Source: Maribacter sp. 4G9 (GTDB lineage Bacteria > Bacteroidota > Bacteroidia > Flavobacteriales > Flavobacteriaceae). From it: 64,000 nt of DNA. The translations under genes were made by a program, and so were the position numbers. The stretch's first letter is position 1, and each line of letters begins with the position of its first letter. The stretch spans positions 124,001-188,000 of the forward strand of contig NZ_MDGL01000007.1 of NCBI RefSeq assembly GCF_002742265.1, read 5' to 3'. Of this stretch, positions 32,047 through 41,039 are shown in pieces. The notes beneath the pieces are model-generated. The model saw only the letters and a program-made list of their open reading frames with translations. It was not told where the DNA came from and made no database searches.

Positions 32047-33843
32047 ATGAAAAACATTCGAAACTTCTGCATTATTGCCCATATTGACCACGGTAAAAGT
32101 ACCTTGGCAGACCGCCTTTTGGACTTTACGGGTTCCGTAACCGAGAGGGAGAAAAAGGAACAGCTGTTGGACAATATGGATCTGGAGCGGGAGCGGGGGA
32201 TTACCATTAAGAGCCATGCCATTCAAATGGACTATGTCTACAACGGCGAAAAGTATGTCCTGAATCTCATAGACACACCTGGGCACGTAGATTTTTCCTA
32301 TGAAGTTTCGCGTTCCATAGCGGCCTGTGAAGGTGCGCTTTTAGTTGTGGACGCCGCGCAAAGCATACAGGCGCAAACCATATCCAATCTATACCTAGCC
32401 CTGGAAAATAATCTTGAAATCATTCCGGTCCTTAACAAGGTAGACTTGCCCAGCGCTAACCCAGAGGAGGTGACGGACGATATCGTGGACTTACTGGGGT
32501 GCGATGCAGAAGATGTGATTCCTGCCAGTGCCAAAACAGGCATTGGGATAAACGAGATACTAAAGGCGATCATCGAAAGGATTCCCGCACCAAAAGGAAA
32601 CCCAGACGAGCCCCTTCAGGCCCTGGTATTCGATTCGGTATACAATCCGTTTAGGGGGGTGGAAACATATTTTAGGGTCTTAAATGGGACCATCCGAAAA
32701 AATCAGAAGATAAAATTCGTGGCCACTGGCAAAAATTATGATGCCGATGAAATAGGGACCTTAAAACTTACCCAACATCCAAAACAAATGATAAGTGCGG
32801 GTGATGTGGGATATTTGATTACAGGCATCAAGGATGCCCGGGAGGTAAAAGTGGGAGACACCATTACCGATGCTGCCGTACCTACCAAAAATGCCATTGC
32901 AGGGTTTGAGGACGTAAAGCCTATGGTATTTGCGGGAATTTATCCGGTGGATACGGAAGACTTTGAGGAGCTTCGTTCTTCCATGGAAAAACTACAATTG
33001 AACGATGCTTCACTAGTATTTACACCAGAAAGCAGTGCTGCGTTGGGTTTTGGTTTTAGATGTGGTTTCTTGGGAATGCTCCATATGGAAATCATACAAG
33101 AACGCCTTGAGAGAGAGTTTGATATGACGGTCATCACCACGGTGCCCAACGTTAGTTACCATGCCTATACCCGTAAGGATCCTGAGAACCCCATCATCGT
33201 AAACAACCCCAGTGACCTCCCGGACCCTTCCACAGTAAACAGGGTTGAGGAGCCCTATATAAAGGCCACCATTATCACAAAAGCTGATTTTGTGGGGAAT
33301 GTGATGTCCCTATGTATTGAAAAAAGAGGGCAGATTACCAACCAGACCTATTTGACGACAGAAAGAGTGGAGCTGAACTTCGATATGCCCTTGGCGGAAA
33401 TCGTGTTCGATTTCTATGACAGATTAAAGACAGTTTCCAAAGGATACGCCTCCTTTGATTATGCCCCTATAGGGATGCGGGCGTCAAAATTGGTTCGCGT
33501 GGATATCCTTTTGAATGCACAACCTGTGGACGCCTTGTCCGCTTTGATCCATTTTGACAATGCGGCCAATATTGGAAAAAAAATGTGCGAAAAGTTAAAA
33601 GAGCTCATTCCCAGACAACAATTTGACATTCCTATCCAAGCCGCAATTGGTTCCAAGATTATTTCAAGGGAAACGATCAAGGCCCTGCGTAAGGACGTAA
33701 CCGCTAAATGTTATGGCGGGGACATTTCCAGAAAGAGAAAATTATTGGAAAAACAGAAAAAAGGTAAAAAACGGATGCGTCAAGTAGGGAACGTGGAGAT
33801 TCCTCAACAAGCGTTCATGGCCGTATTGAAACTGAACGATTAA
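32047..33843 (+). CDS. lepA: Elongation factor 4 (LepA)
   Basis: 598 residues, full length for the family. GTPase motifs: G1 '[15 protein letters not shown]', G2 '[12 protein letters not shown]', G3 '[17 protein letters not shown]', G4 '[13 protein letters not shown]', G5 'ASAKTGIGI'. Then the EF-G-like domains and the LepA-specific C-terminal domain ending '[36 protein letters not shown]'. Membrane-associated translational GTPase acting on elongating ribosomes. Convergent with the antiporter gene (8 nt gap). Its leader contains the 65-nt element shared with the response-regulator gene. Confidence 0.98.
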   Translation: MKNIRNFCIIAHIDHGKSTLADRLLDFTGSVTEREKKEQLLDNMDLERERGITIKSHAIQMDYVYNGEKYVLNLIDTPGHVDFSYEVSRSIAACEGALLVVDAAQSIQAQTISNLYLALENNLEIIPVLNKVDLPSANPEEVTDDIVDLLGCDAEDVIPASAKTGIGINEILKAIIERIPAPKGNPDEPLQALVFDSVYNPFRGVETYFRVLNGTIRKNQKIKFVATGKNYDADEIGTLKLTQHPKQMISAGDVGYLITGIKDAREVKVGDTITDAAVPTKNAIAGFEDVKPMVFAGIYPVDTEDFEELRSSMEKLQLNDASLVFTPESSAALGFGFRCGFLGMLHMEIIQERLEREFDMTVITTVPNVSYHAYTRKDPENPIIVNNPSDLPDPSTVNRVEEPYIKATIITKADFVGNVMSLCIEKRGQITNQTYLTTERVELNFDMPLAEIVFDFYDRLKTVSKGYASFDYAPIGMRASKLVRVDILLNAQPVDALSALIHFDNAANIGKKMCEKLKELIPRQQFDIPIQAAIGSKIISRETIKALRKDVTAKCYGGDISRKRKLLEKQKKGKKRMRQVGNVEIPQQAFMAVLKLND

Positions 33844-33851
33844 GGGCCAAA

Positions 33852-35720
33852 TTACTTAGAGGGTGCCGTTGTTGCCTCTGCCTTTTGTTTTTCCTCTTCT
33901 AAAGGAAGGGCTTTCCCCAGATAAACCAACATAGAGCCTTCCTCAATATCCGTAAAATCCTTACTGAACGAGGAAATTATTTTAATGTCGCCATCCGGTG
34001 TTTTTATGAACAGAGGAATTATATCGGCATCGGCCTTGGTTATTTCGATAAGGCCTTCATAATGTTCGGTGTCCTTAAGTTCAATCTCACGAATCGTTGG
34101 GTTCCTTCTTGCCGTTTCGGTAAGCTTTATAAAATCGTCCGTATGGGAGAACAATCCTTCCTTTGGGTTGTTTTCCGGGTCGTTCATTTCTTCCGAATCG
34201 ACCAAGCGGAAGGATCCGTTTTCACCAAAATCCCCTTTAAACTTGTCAATGGCATATTTGTTAATGTCCGAGTTTCCTGTCAATGCCATAAGGTAGCCCA
34301 CATCGTTGAGCTCAATATAATCTCCCAGGGAATCAGAATAAATATTGGCCCCAAACGCTTCCAGTCCTACTTTACGTGCCTTTGACACGTTGGTTTCATT
34401 GTTGTCCACTAAAACAACATGCCTGTTGTTCTCCTGTAGGTATCCCGCGATAAGCCTGGAGACCCTGGAGGCGCCAATAATCAATATACCTTCGGACTTT
34501 TTCAGGAAAACACCTACCAATTTGGCAAATAACCTTGCCGTAGTCGCATTCAATAGTACCGTTCCCAATACGATCATGAACACCAATGGCGTAATGTACT
34601 CAGCTCCGGGTTCCCCTCTGGCCAGCAGTTTAGAACCAAATAACGATGCAATCCCGGCCGCTACGATACCCCTAGGGCCTACCCAACTGATAAAAAGTTT
34701 TTCATTGAGCTTTAGATTGGAGCCCATAGCGCTGAGGAACACTCCTAGTGGCCTAATCAGGAATACAATGGTAGCGAACAAAATTACGGTCTTCCAATTA
34801 TAGATAAGTTCCAGATCCGAGATGTTTATGTTGGCGGCCAATAGAATAAAAAGGATGGAAATCAAAAGGACACTAAGCGATTCCTTGAAGTAAAGAAGTT
34901 CCTTGATGTTGGGCAAATCAATATTCCCCATGACCATGCCCATGACCACAACCGCCAACAGTCCTGATTCGTGCGCGAATAGATCGGATTCCACAAAAAC
35001 CAGCAGCACCACGGAAAGGGAAACCACATTCAGAAGGTAATGTGGAATAAAATTCTTTTTTATGGCAAAGGCCAAACCATGGGCGAAGGTAAAACCAAAA
35101 GTAAAACCAAAGAGCAAGATCTTTCCAAACTCCACCAATGCGGTCAATGTGTACGCCTGCCCCTCGCCTACGCTTATAAATTCAAAGACCAGTACGGCTG
35201 CCAAGGCCCCAATGGGGTCTATCAAGATACCTTCCCATTTCAAAACGGCAGAAATATCTTTTTTTAAAGGGATATTTCTTAGAATAGGTGTAATTACAGT
35301 GGGGCCTGTCACAATGATCAAGGCCGCGAAAAGAAAGGATACTTGCCAACTCAGGTCAAAAATAAAATGTGCCGCCAGCGCCCCTACAAAAAAGGTAACC
35401 AAACTCCCCAAAGTAATAAGCTTTGTGATGACGGGACCCGTATTTCGAATTTCAGACCTCTTAAGCGTCAAGCCTCCTTCGAACAATATGATGCTAATGG
35501 CAAGGGACACAAAATAATACAGTCCATCACCAGGAAACAACCCCTTTTCCCCGTTCCAAATAGGTTCTATAAGCTTTGAGCCATCCTGCGTATACAACGT
35601 GGAAATAGGCCCAACTATTAGACCGATCAAAATTAAGGGAAGAATAGCGGGCAGTTTAAATCGCCATGCTACCCACTGCGCAATGATTCCAAGAATAATA
35701 ATACCGGCAAGCTCTAGCAT
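33852..35720 (-). CDS. Cation:proton antiporter (CPA1/NhaP type) with C-terminal RCK-like domain
   Basis: 622 residues. N-terminal ~390 residues contain about 12 transmembrane helices with family features 'ILPLILIGLIVGPIS', 'ILFEGGLTLKRSEIRN', 'TGPTVITPILRNI', 'KWEGILIDPIGALAAVLVFEF' (ion-binding region around D-P) and 'FISWVGPRGIVAAGIASLFG'. Residues ~400-490 form a TrkA-N/RCK Rossmann domain ('GILIIGASRVSRLIAGYLQENNRHVVLVDNNETNVSKARKVGLEAFGANIYSD'), expected to bind NAD(H) or nucleotides and gate transport; a TrkA-C-like tail follows. Exchanges Na+ or K+ for H+ in the inner membrane. Confidence 0.93.
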   Translation of the reverse strand: MLELAGIIILGIIAQWVAWRFKLPAILPLILIGLIVGPISTLYTQDGSKLIEPIWNGEKGLFPGDGLYYFVSLAISIILFEGGLTLKRSEIRNTGPVITKLITLGSLVTFFVGALAAHFIFDLSWQVSFLFAALIIVTGPTVITPILRNIPLKKDISAVLKWEGILIDPIGALAAVLVFEFISVGEGQAYTLTALVEFGKILLFGFTFGFTFAHGLAFAIKKNFIPHYLLNVVSLSVVLLVFVESDLFAHESGLLAVVVMGMVMGNIDLPNIKELLYFKESLSVLLISILFILLAANINISDLELIYNWKTVILFATIVFLIRPLGVFLSAMGSNLKLNEKLFISWVGPRGIVAAGIASLFGSKLLARGEPGAEYITPLVFMIVLGTVLLNATTARLFAKLVGVFLKKSEGILIIGASRVSRLIAGYLQENNRHVVLVDNNETNVSKARKVGLEAFGANIYSDSLGDYIELNDVGYLMALTGNSDINKYAIDKFKGDFGENGSFRLVDSEEMNDPENNPKEGLFSHTDDFIKLTETARRNPTIREIELKDTEHYEGLIEITKADADIIPLFIKTPDGDIKIISSFSKDFTDIEEGSMLVYLGKALPLEEEKQKAEATTAPSK

Positions 35721-35882
35721 GGAATACTTTTTTGCTAAAAATAAGAATTAAACGGGAGTTGAGGACTAAATAATACCCAAATGGTACGTTAGAATCAACT
35801 TTTAAATTCCTTTATTGAAAACCTATTTACAAAGCAATGTGAATCTTAAAGAAAAAAGCAAAAAATTACCGAACTAAATAAT

Positions 35883-35904
35883 ATTGTAGATTTTCACCTA
35901 CAAT
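35883..35904. promoter_or_regulatory. Inverted repeat, possible operator
   Basis: Seven-bp arms ATTGTAG and CTACAAT separated by 8 nt (ATTTTCAC), 37 nt upstream of the -7 motif at 35942. Arm length and position suit a dimeric regulator; identity unknown. Confidence 0.35.
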
Positions 35905-35941
35905 TTGTGTTATAAAATACTCAAATTGAAAAATGCTTTAT

Positions 35942-35949
35942 TATTTTTG
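35942..35949 (+). promoter_or_regulatory. -7 motif TATTTTTG of the histidine kinase gene
   Basis: TATTTTTG followed by C, matching TAnnTTTG. No -33 box at ideal spacing. Confidence 0.45.
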
Positions 35950-36080
35950 CTGGCAAGACCCAAGAAGTAATAGAGAATTCATTTAGACTTTTCCTAAATC
36001 TTACTAATGACCGCTTAAACTTCACAAAGAGGATTTGTGAAATTATTTGGATACTTAACTACACGTAAGTACAGTTGCAA

Positions 36081-39000
36081 ATGAAGTCAATATTAAAATC
36101 CTTTAAAAGTATTAACCTAGGTATACCTCAGTTTTCTGGGCTTTTGGTATTTATTTTCGTTTTTGGACTTACCACTTATTTGAGTTATCAAAGGTATCTT
36201 ATTCTAAAAAGCTCCGAAGATAATGAATTGAGAAGACAGGCTTCCCAAGTAGAAAATGAAATAAAAAGAGTATTGGAACAAGGTTTTTCAAGTACTCAAA
36301 ATTTGGGGTTTTTGATTGAAAACTATGGCGTTCCGGAAGATTTTCCAAAAGTTGCAAAATTGATTCTTGGTACAAATAGCAATATAGATGCCCTGGAGCT
36401 TGTTGACAGTACCGGTCTTATCACACACGTTTATCCATTGGAAGGAAACGAAGTTTTGGGATTTAATATTTTAAGGGACCCCATAGGCAAAGAAGGCGCC
36501 ATAAAAACAAAGGAAAAAGGAAGATATTATGTTACCGGGCCCATTAATTTAAAGCAAGGAGGGTCCGGTTTTGTCTGCCGTACCCCTATTTATGTCGAAA
36601 ACCAATTTGCCGGTTTTGCCGCAGCCGTAATTAGACTTGAATCCTTGTTGTCGGAAATTTCATTAAATTCTGAAGAAAATAAACCTTTTTCCTATCAACT
36701 TTACAAAACAAATCCAGATGGGTCTGAAAAAATGTTCTTTTCCTCAAAAAGGGAATTACCGGAAAGTGCCTCGAAATACTCCATCAGCGATAATAATGGT
36801 GAGTGGAAACTGAATGTGGTCTCGGACAAAAATCTTGATTTGTACGGTTTTTACGTTCTGGGAGGTCTTGGTCTAATTTTGGCCATTGTTGCTGGTTTAT
36901 TTACAAAGCTTCTGTTAGAGCAGCCAAGAATCCTTCGTGAAAAGGTAAACGAAAAAACCCTTTTGTTAAAGGAAAATGAAAAAAAACTGAGGGCATATAT
37001 AGAACAGGCCTCGGACGGTATATTTTTGGCCGACTTTCAAGGGAATCTTTTGGAAGCAAACATAAAAGGGGTGGAAATGTTTGGTTATCCAAAAAATGAG
37101 TTACTACAAAAAAATCTCAAAGATTTAGCAACAAAAGACGATTTAAAAAAGGTACCCTTACGATTTGCCGAAATAAATACTGAGCAATCTGTTCTTACCG
37201 AGCGAAAACTCAGAAAAAAGGACGGTTCCAGCTTCTATGGAGAAGTAAGTGCAAAAAAATTGAACGATGGCACCATCTTGGGCATTGTTAGGGATGTTAC
37301 GGCCAGAAAAAAATTGGAGTATGCCGCAAATGAAAACCTGCAAAAATTTCAGAAAGCCTTTAATAGCCAAACCATAGGCGTGGCCATCTTTGATAATGAA
37401 TTAAAATTTACCGATGCCAATCAATACTTTTTGGAATTGCTGGATTTTCCCTTGAATGAAGTTATTGGAAAAAAATTCGAAGAACTAGGAATCATAATCG
37501 ATGAGGAATCAAAGCGAAAGGAAGCCCTAGAGTCACTAAATAGTAGTGGGAAAATATTTTCAATGGAACTCATAGCCCGGCCAAAGGGGAAGGAGAAAAT
37601 TTATATTACAGCTTCCGCGGAAACGTACGAAGTAGATAAAAAAAGGTATATTCTGGCAACTTTTTTAGACAGAACTGAAGAAAAGAAGGTCCAAAAAAAA
37701 ATCGTTGCAAGTGAAAAAAAATACCGCGAGTTGACTGAGCGGATATCAGATGCGTTCATATCCTTGGACAACCATTGGAACCTAACCTATATCAATGCTA
37801 AGGCCCAAGAATTAATACAAAAAAAGAAAGAGGAGCTTATAGGCAAAAATATATGGAATGTTTTTCAAAACACCATAAGTTCCAGTACACGCGGCAAAAT
37901 TGAGAGTGCCTTAAAAAAGCAGGAATATGTTCATTTGGAACAGTTCTATCCCAGAAACAATATTTGGATCGAAAGCCACGTGTACCCATCACCGGAAGGT
38001 CTAACGGTTTATTTTAGAGACATTACGGAACGAAAAATTTCTGAGGAGGAAAACCAAAAAATCTTAGCCGTAATTGGAAAAAGTCCTGGATTTATTGGGT
38101 TGACAGGTCTTGATGGACAGTGTATTTATCTCAATGAATCCGGGAGGGAACTTGTAGGCCTTACCTCTGAAGATACAATTTCCAATTTTTCCATTCTGGA
38201 TTTTTTTCCTGAGAACTCAAGACAGATCATCAAAGAGGAGTACCTTCCCTTTGTTTTTAAAAATGGAGCCTGGAGCGGCGAAGGTTATCTAAGAAGTTTT
38301 AAAGAGGATAGAAATATTCCAGCGGCACTTTCCGCTTTCCTAATCAATGACAAGACTAGCAAGCCCATTGGCATAGGATCGGTAGCCTTTGACCTTACGG
38401 ATCAAAAGAAAACGGAAAAGGAAATTCTTGATCTTCAGCACAAAATGGATGCTGCCATACGTATTGGTAAAATTGGTTATTGGAACTGGAATATTGAAAC
38501 GGGTATCATCGATTGGTCCGATCGGATGTATGAAATCTATGATGTTGCACCCGGAAGAAAGATCGATGTTGCCTTTTCCAAAACCCTGGTACACCCTGAT
38601 GACCTTGAAATGCATGATGCCATTATTAAAAATAAAATTTCGCAAAGGGACAACAGTTCCTTTTCCTATAGGATTTTACATAGGGACCAATCCATAAAAC
38701 ATGTTCGGGTTCAAATGGAAGTGACTACGGATGCTGAGGGGGTGCCAATCGAATATCAGGGAACCGTAGTAGACGTTACGGAAAGGAAAGTGTTTGAGGA
38801 GAGGCTTGAAAAACAAAATGCCGAACTTATAAAGACCAATTCAGTATTGGATAGCTTCGTTTATAGTGCATCGCATGAACTAAGATCTCCTTTGGCATCC
38901 CTTCTTGGCTTGGTGGATATTATGAAAAGGGAAGAGCGGCACGATGTGGGCCTCCTCAATCTACAGATGATGGAAAACTCCATTACCCGGCTTGATGAAT

Positions 39001-39515
39001 TCATTGGAGATATCATTGAATACTCAAGAAATAATCATGTATCGGTTGTGCCAGAAGAAATAAATTTTAGTACCTTAATAGAGAAAGCCTTTGCAGATTT
39101 ATGGTATTTAAAAAGCACACAAGACATTAAGGTTTATAAAAAAATAGAGGGGAAAACAGTTTTTTACTCGGATAAGAGAAGGGTTGTGGTCTTGTTGAAC
39201 AATTTTATTTCCAATGCCATAAAGTATCAGGACAAGGAAAGAACATGCCCTTCCATTTGGATTGATATAAAAATAGATAGAAAAGAAGCTGTCATAAAAA
39301 TAGAGGACAATGGAATGGGAATAGCAACGGAAAGTCAGGAAAAAATATATGATATGTTCTACAGGGCCACTTCAAAAGTAACAGGATCTGGAATTGGTCT
39401 GTTCATCGTAAAGGAAATATTGGAAAAACTTAACGGAACGGTAACCTTGGACTCTACCGTGAAGAAAGGATCGGTTTTCACTTTAAGGCTACCTAATCTT
39501 TATCCTGCTGACTAA
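36081..39515 (+). CDS. Hybrid-free multi-PAS sensor histidine kinase with CHASE-like sensor
   Basis: 1144 residues from the ATG at 36081 (a TTG two codons earlier is less likely). Transmembrane helix ~18-38, a CHASE-like periplasmic domain ~45-250 ('YGVPEDFPKVAKLILGTNSNIDALELVDSTGLITHVYPLEGNEVLGFNIL'), second helix ~254-276, then about five PAS domains (~300-910; 'YIEQASDGIFLADFQGNLLEANIKGVEMFGYP' is the first, 'IGYWNWNIETGIIDWSDRMYEIYDVAPG' the last), HisKA with 'SASHELRSPLASLLGL' (phospho-His) and HATPase_c with 'NNFISNAIKY', 'EDNGMGI' and 'GSGIGLFIVKEIL'. The receiver-only regulator at 39615 is its likely partner. Signal unknown. Confidence 0.92.
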   Translation: MKSILKSFKSINLGIPQFSGLLVFIFVFGLTTYLSYQRYLILKSSEDNELRRQASQVENEIKRVLEQGFSSTQNLGFLIENYGVPEDFPKVAKLILGTNSNIDALELVDSTGLITHVYPLEGNEVLGFNILRDPIGKEGAIKTKEKGRYYVTGPINLKQGGSGFVCRTPIYVENQFAGFAAAVIRLESLLSEISLNSEENKPFSYQLYKTNPDGSEKMFFSSKRELPESASKYSISDNNGEWKLNVVSDKNLDLYGFYVLGGLGLILAIVAGLFTKLLLEQPRILREKVNEKTLLLKENEKKLRAYIEQASDGIFLADFQGNLLEANIKGVEMFGYPKNELLQKNLKDLATKDDLKKVPLRFAEINTEQSVLTERKLRKKDGSSFYGEVSAKKLNDGTILGIVRDVTARKKLEYAANENLQKFQKAFNSQTIGVAIFDNELKFTDANQYFLELLDFPLNEVIGKKFEELGIIIDEESKRKEALESLNSSGKIFSMELIARPKGKEKIYITASAETYEVDKKRYILATFLDRTEEKKVQKKIVASEKKYRELTERISDAFISLDNHWNLTYINAKAQELIQKKKEELIGKNIWNVFQNTISSSTRGKIESALKKQEYVHLEQFYPRNNIWIESHVYPSPEGLTVYFRDITERKISEEENQKILAVIGKSPGFIGLTGLDGQCIYLNESGRELVGLTSEDTISNFSILDFFPENSRQIIKEEYLPFVFKNGAWSGEGYLRSFKEDRNIPAALSAFLINDKTSKPIGIGSVAFDLTDQKKTEKEILDLQHKMDAAIRIGKIGYWNWNIETGIIDWSDRMYEIYDVAPGRKIDVAFSKTLVHPDDLEMHDAIIKNKISQRDNSSFSYRILHRDQSIKHVRVQMEVTTDAEGVPIEYQGTVVDVTERKVFEERLEKQNAELIKTNSVLDSFVYSASHELRSPLASLLGLVDIMKREERHDVGLLNLQMMENSITRLDEFIGDIIEYSRNNHVSVVPEEINFSTLIEKAFADLWYLKSTQDIKVYKKIEGKTVFYSDKRRVVVLLNNFISNAIKYQDKERTCPSIWIDIKIDRKEAVIKIEDNGMGIATESQEKIYDMFYRATSKVTGSGIGLFIVKEILEKLNGTVTLDSTVKKGSVFTLRLPNLYPAD

Positions 39516-39525
39516 ATACGAATAT

Positions 39526-39590
39526 TATGAAATGAGCCATAACAAGTCTTGATACCCACTGAGATAGTTATTGGCGAATTGCATCTGACC
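39526..39590 (+). promoter_or_regulatory. 65-nt leader element, copy 2 (upstream of the response regulator)
   Basis: Partner of 31961-32025. Begins 10 nt after the kinase stop and ends 24 nt before the regulator ATG at 39615. Contains ATGAAATGA (39527-39535) overlapping a six-codon ORF encoding MSHNKS (39532-39552, stop TGA), the same length as in copy 1 although codons 4 and 5 differ. Confidence 0.65.
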
Positions 39591-39614
39591 TATGAAAAAC
39601 AAAAAAATAAACAG

Positions 39615-39998
39615 ATGAAAATACTTTTAATAGATGATTCGGAAATTGATAACTACATCAATAAGGCCATAATTTCAAAATCCGAAATAGTGTCTGAAGT
39701 CATCACAAAAACTTCAGGCAAAGAAGCTTTGGACTATCTCATCGATTTACAGGACGACGTGGAATCGGTACCGGAAATTATTTTTCTGGATATTCGCATG
39801 CCAGGCATGGATGGATACGAATTTATAGAGCACTTTAAAAACTTGCCAGATGCATTGAAGGGAAAATGCCGGGTCTTTGTTTTAAGCTCTTCCACAAATC
39901 CAACGGACGTTGCCCGTTCAGAAAGTTATGAAGAAATAGAAAAACATTTGGCCAAACCTTTAGCACACCATTCGATAGAAGAATTAATACGCCCCTAG
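39615..39998 (+). CDS. Response regulator, receiver domain only
   Basis: 127 residues from the ATG at 39615. An in-frame TTG at 39549 would add residues encoded by the 65-nt leader element and is rejected, because receivers normally begin 'MKILLIDDSE'. Acidic pair D7-D8, phospho-acceptor D59 in 'IIFLDIRMPGMDG', Ser/Thr switch in 'FVLSSST', Lys in 'HLAKPL'. There is no output domain, so it probably acts as a phosphorelay intermediate or by protein contact, as with Rcp1/CheY-like regulators coded next to PAS kinases. 99 nt downstream of the kinase. Confidence 0.93.
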   Translation: MKILLIDDSEIDNYINKAIISKSEIVSEVITKTSGKEALDYLIDLQDDVESVPEIIFLDIRMPGMDGYEFIEHFKNLPDALKGKCRVFVLSSSTNPTDVARSESYEEIEKHLAKPLAHHSIEELIRP

Positions 39999-40151
39999 CC
40001 ATGGAGCGTTTCTTAAGTGCGTCCCGCAATGCCTAATAATGTATGAACCCTTTTCCCAAGCTGTGTCTAGCCGTTAAATTCTCATAAACTACCTGTTTTT
40101 CCTATTCTTTTTAATTAATTTTCCGCATTTATACCATTACCCGATAGATTA

Positions 40152-41015
40152 ATGGACTTATATCCTATTGAGACAGGAAATTTTAAGCTGGACGGTGGCG
40201 CCATGTTTGGGGTCGTGCCAAAAACGCTTTGGCAAAGAACAAACCCGGCAGACCAAAACAATTTAATCGATATCGCAGCTAGAAGTTTGTTGATCCATGA
40301 CGGTGACAGACTCATCCTAGTGGATGCAGGACTTGGCAATAAACAATCCGATAAATTTTTTGGCCATTACCATCGTTGGGGCAATTACTCGCTGGAAACT
40401 TCCCTAAAAAAAATAGGGATGGCCAAGGAGGATATTACAGATGTCTTTCTTACCCATCTTCACTTTGACCATTGTGGGGGTTGCATCCAATGGAACAAGG
40501 ACAGGACAGGATATGAGCCTGCATTTGAAAATGCCCGTTTTTGGACCAATAAAAACCATTGGGAGTGGGCTACCAATCCCAATGCCAGGGAGAAGGCATC
40601 CTTTTTGTCGGAAAATTTATTACCTATGGAGGAAAGTGGCCATTTGGACTTTGTAGATTTTCCAAATGATTCATTATATAAGAACACATCTGAACTAGGG
40701 TTTGGCATCTATTTTGTAAACGGACATACAGAAAAACAAATGTTGCCTACGATTACCTTTAAAGGAGAAACGCTCGTTTTTGTTGCCGACTTAATACCAA
40801 CGGTAGGCCATATTCCTTTGCCATATGTTATGGGCTACGATACAAGACCATTGTTGACGCTTTCGGAAAAAGAAAAGTTCCTAAATGAGGCTGCGGAAAA
40901 AAACTATTTTCTTTTCTTTGAACACGATGCACACAATCAGCTCTGTACTCTCAAAAAAACCGATAAAGGGGTTAGGTTGGACCAGACCTATACTTTCGAT
41001 GAAATTTTCAACTAA
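40152..41015 (+). CDS. MBL-fold metallo-hydrolase, lactonase-like
   Basis: 287 residues, no signal peptide. Metal motif 'THLHFDHCGGC' (HxHxDH), preceded by 'HDGDRLILVDAGLGN', followed by 'YFVNGHTEKQMLPTITFKGETLVFVADLIPT' (third His and bridging Asp) and 'FLFFEHDAHNQL' near the C-terminus. Overall layout is that of AHL-lactonase/methyl-parathion-hydrolase-like enzymes with two metals. Cytosolic. Substrate cannot be read from sequence. Preceded by 153 nt after the response regulator, so probably its own unit. Confidence 0.88.
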   Translation: MDLYPIETGNFKLDGGAMFGVVPKTLWQRTNPADQNNLIDIAARSLLIHDGDRLILVDAGLGNKQSDKFFGHYHRWGNYSLETSLKKIGMAKEDITDVFLTHLHFDHCGGCIQWNKDRTGYEPAFENARFWTNKNHWEWATNPNAREKASFLSENLLPMEESGHLDFVDFPNDSLYKNTSELGFGIYFVNGHTEKQMLPTITFKGETLVFVADLIPTVGHIPLPYVMGYDTRPLLTLSEKEKFLNEAAEKNYFLFFEHDAHNQLCTLKKTDKGVRLDQTYTFDEIFN

Positions 41016-41039
41016 AATTCACAATTAATTTAATAACAA

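Larger units (their letters stand above)
35721..36080. other. Intergenic and leader region of the histidine kinase
   Basis: 360 nt between divergent genes. It contains an inverted repeat ATTGTAG-N8-CTACAAT (35883-35904), a -7 motif TATTTTTG (35942-35949) and then ~125 nt of leader before the ATG at 36081. No ORF. Confidence 0.5.

Noticed and set aside
39549-39614. N-terminal extension of the response regulator from a TTG
   Set aside because: The extension is encoded by the 65-nt element also found before lepA; receivers begin at the ATG at 39615.
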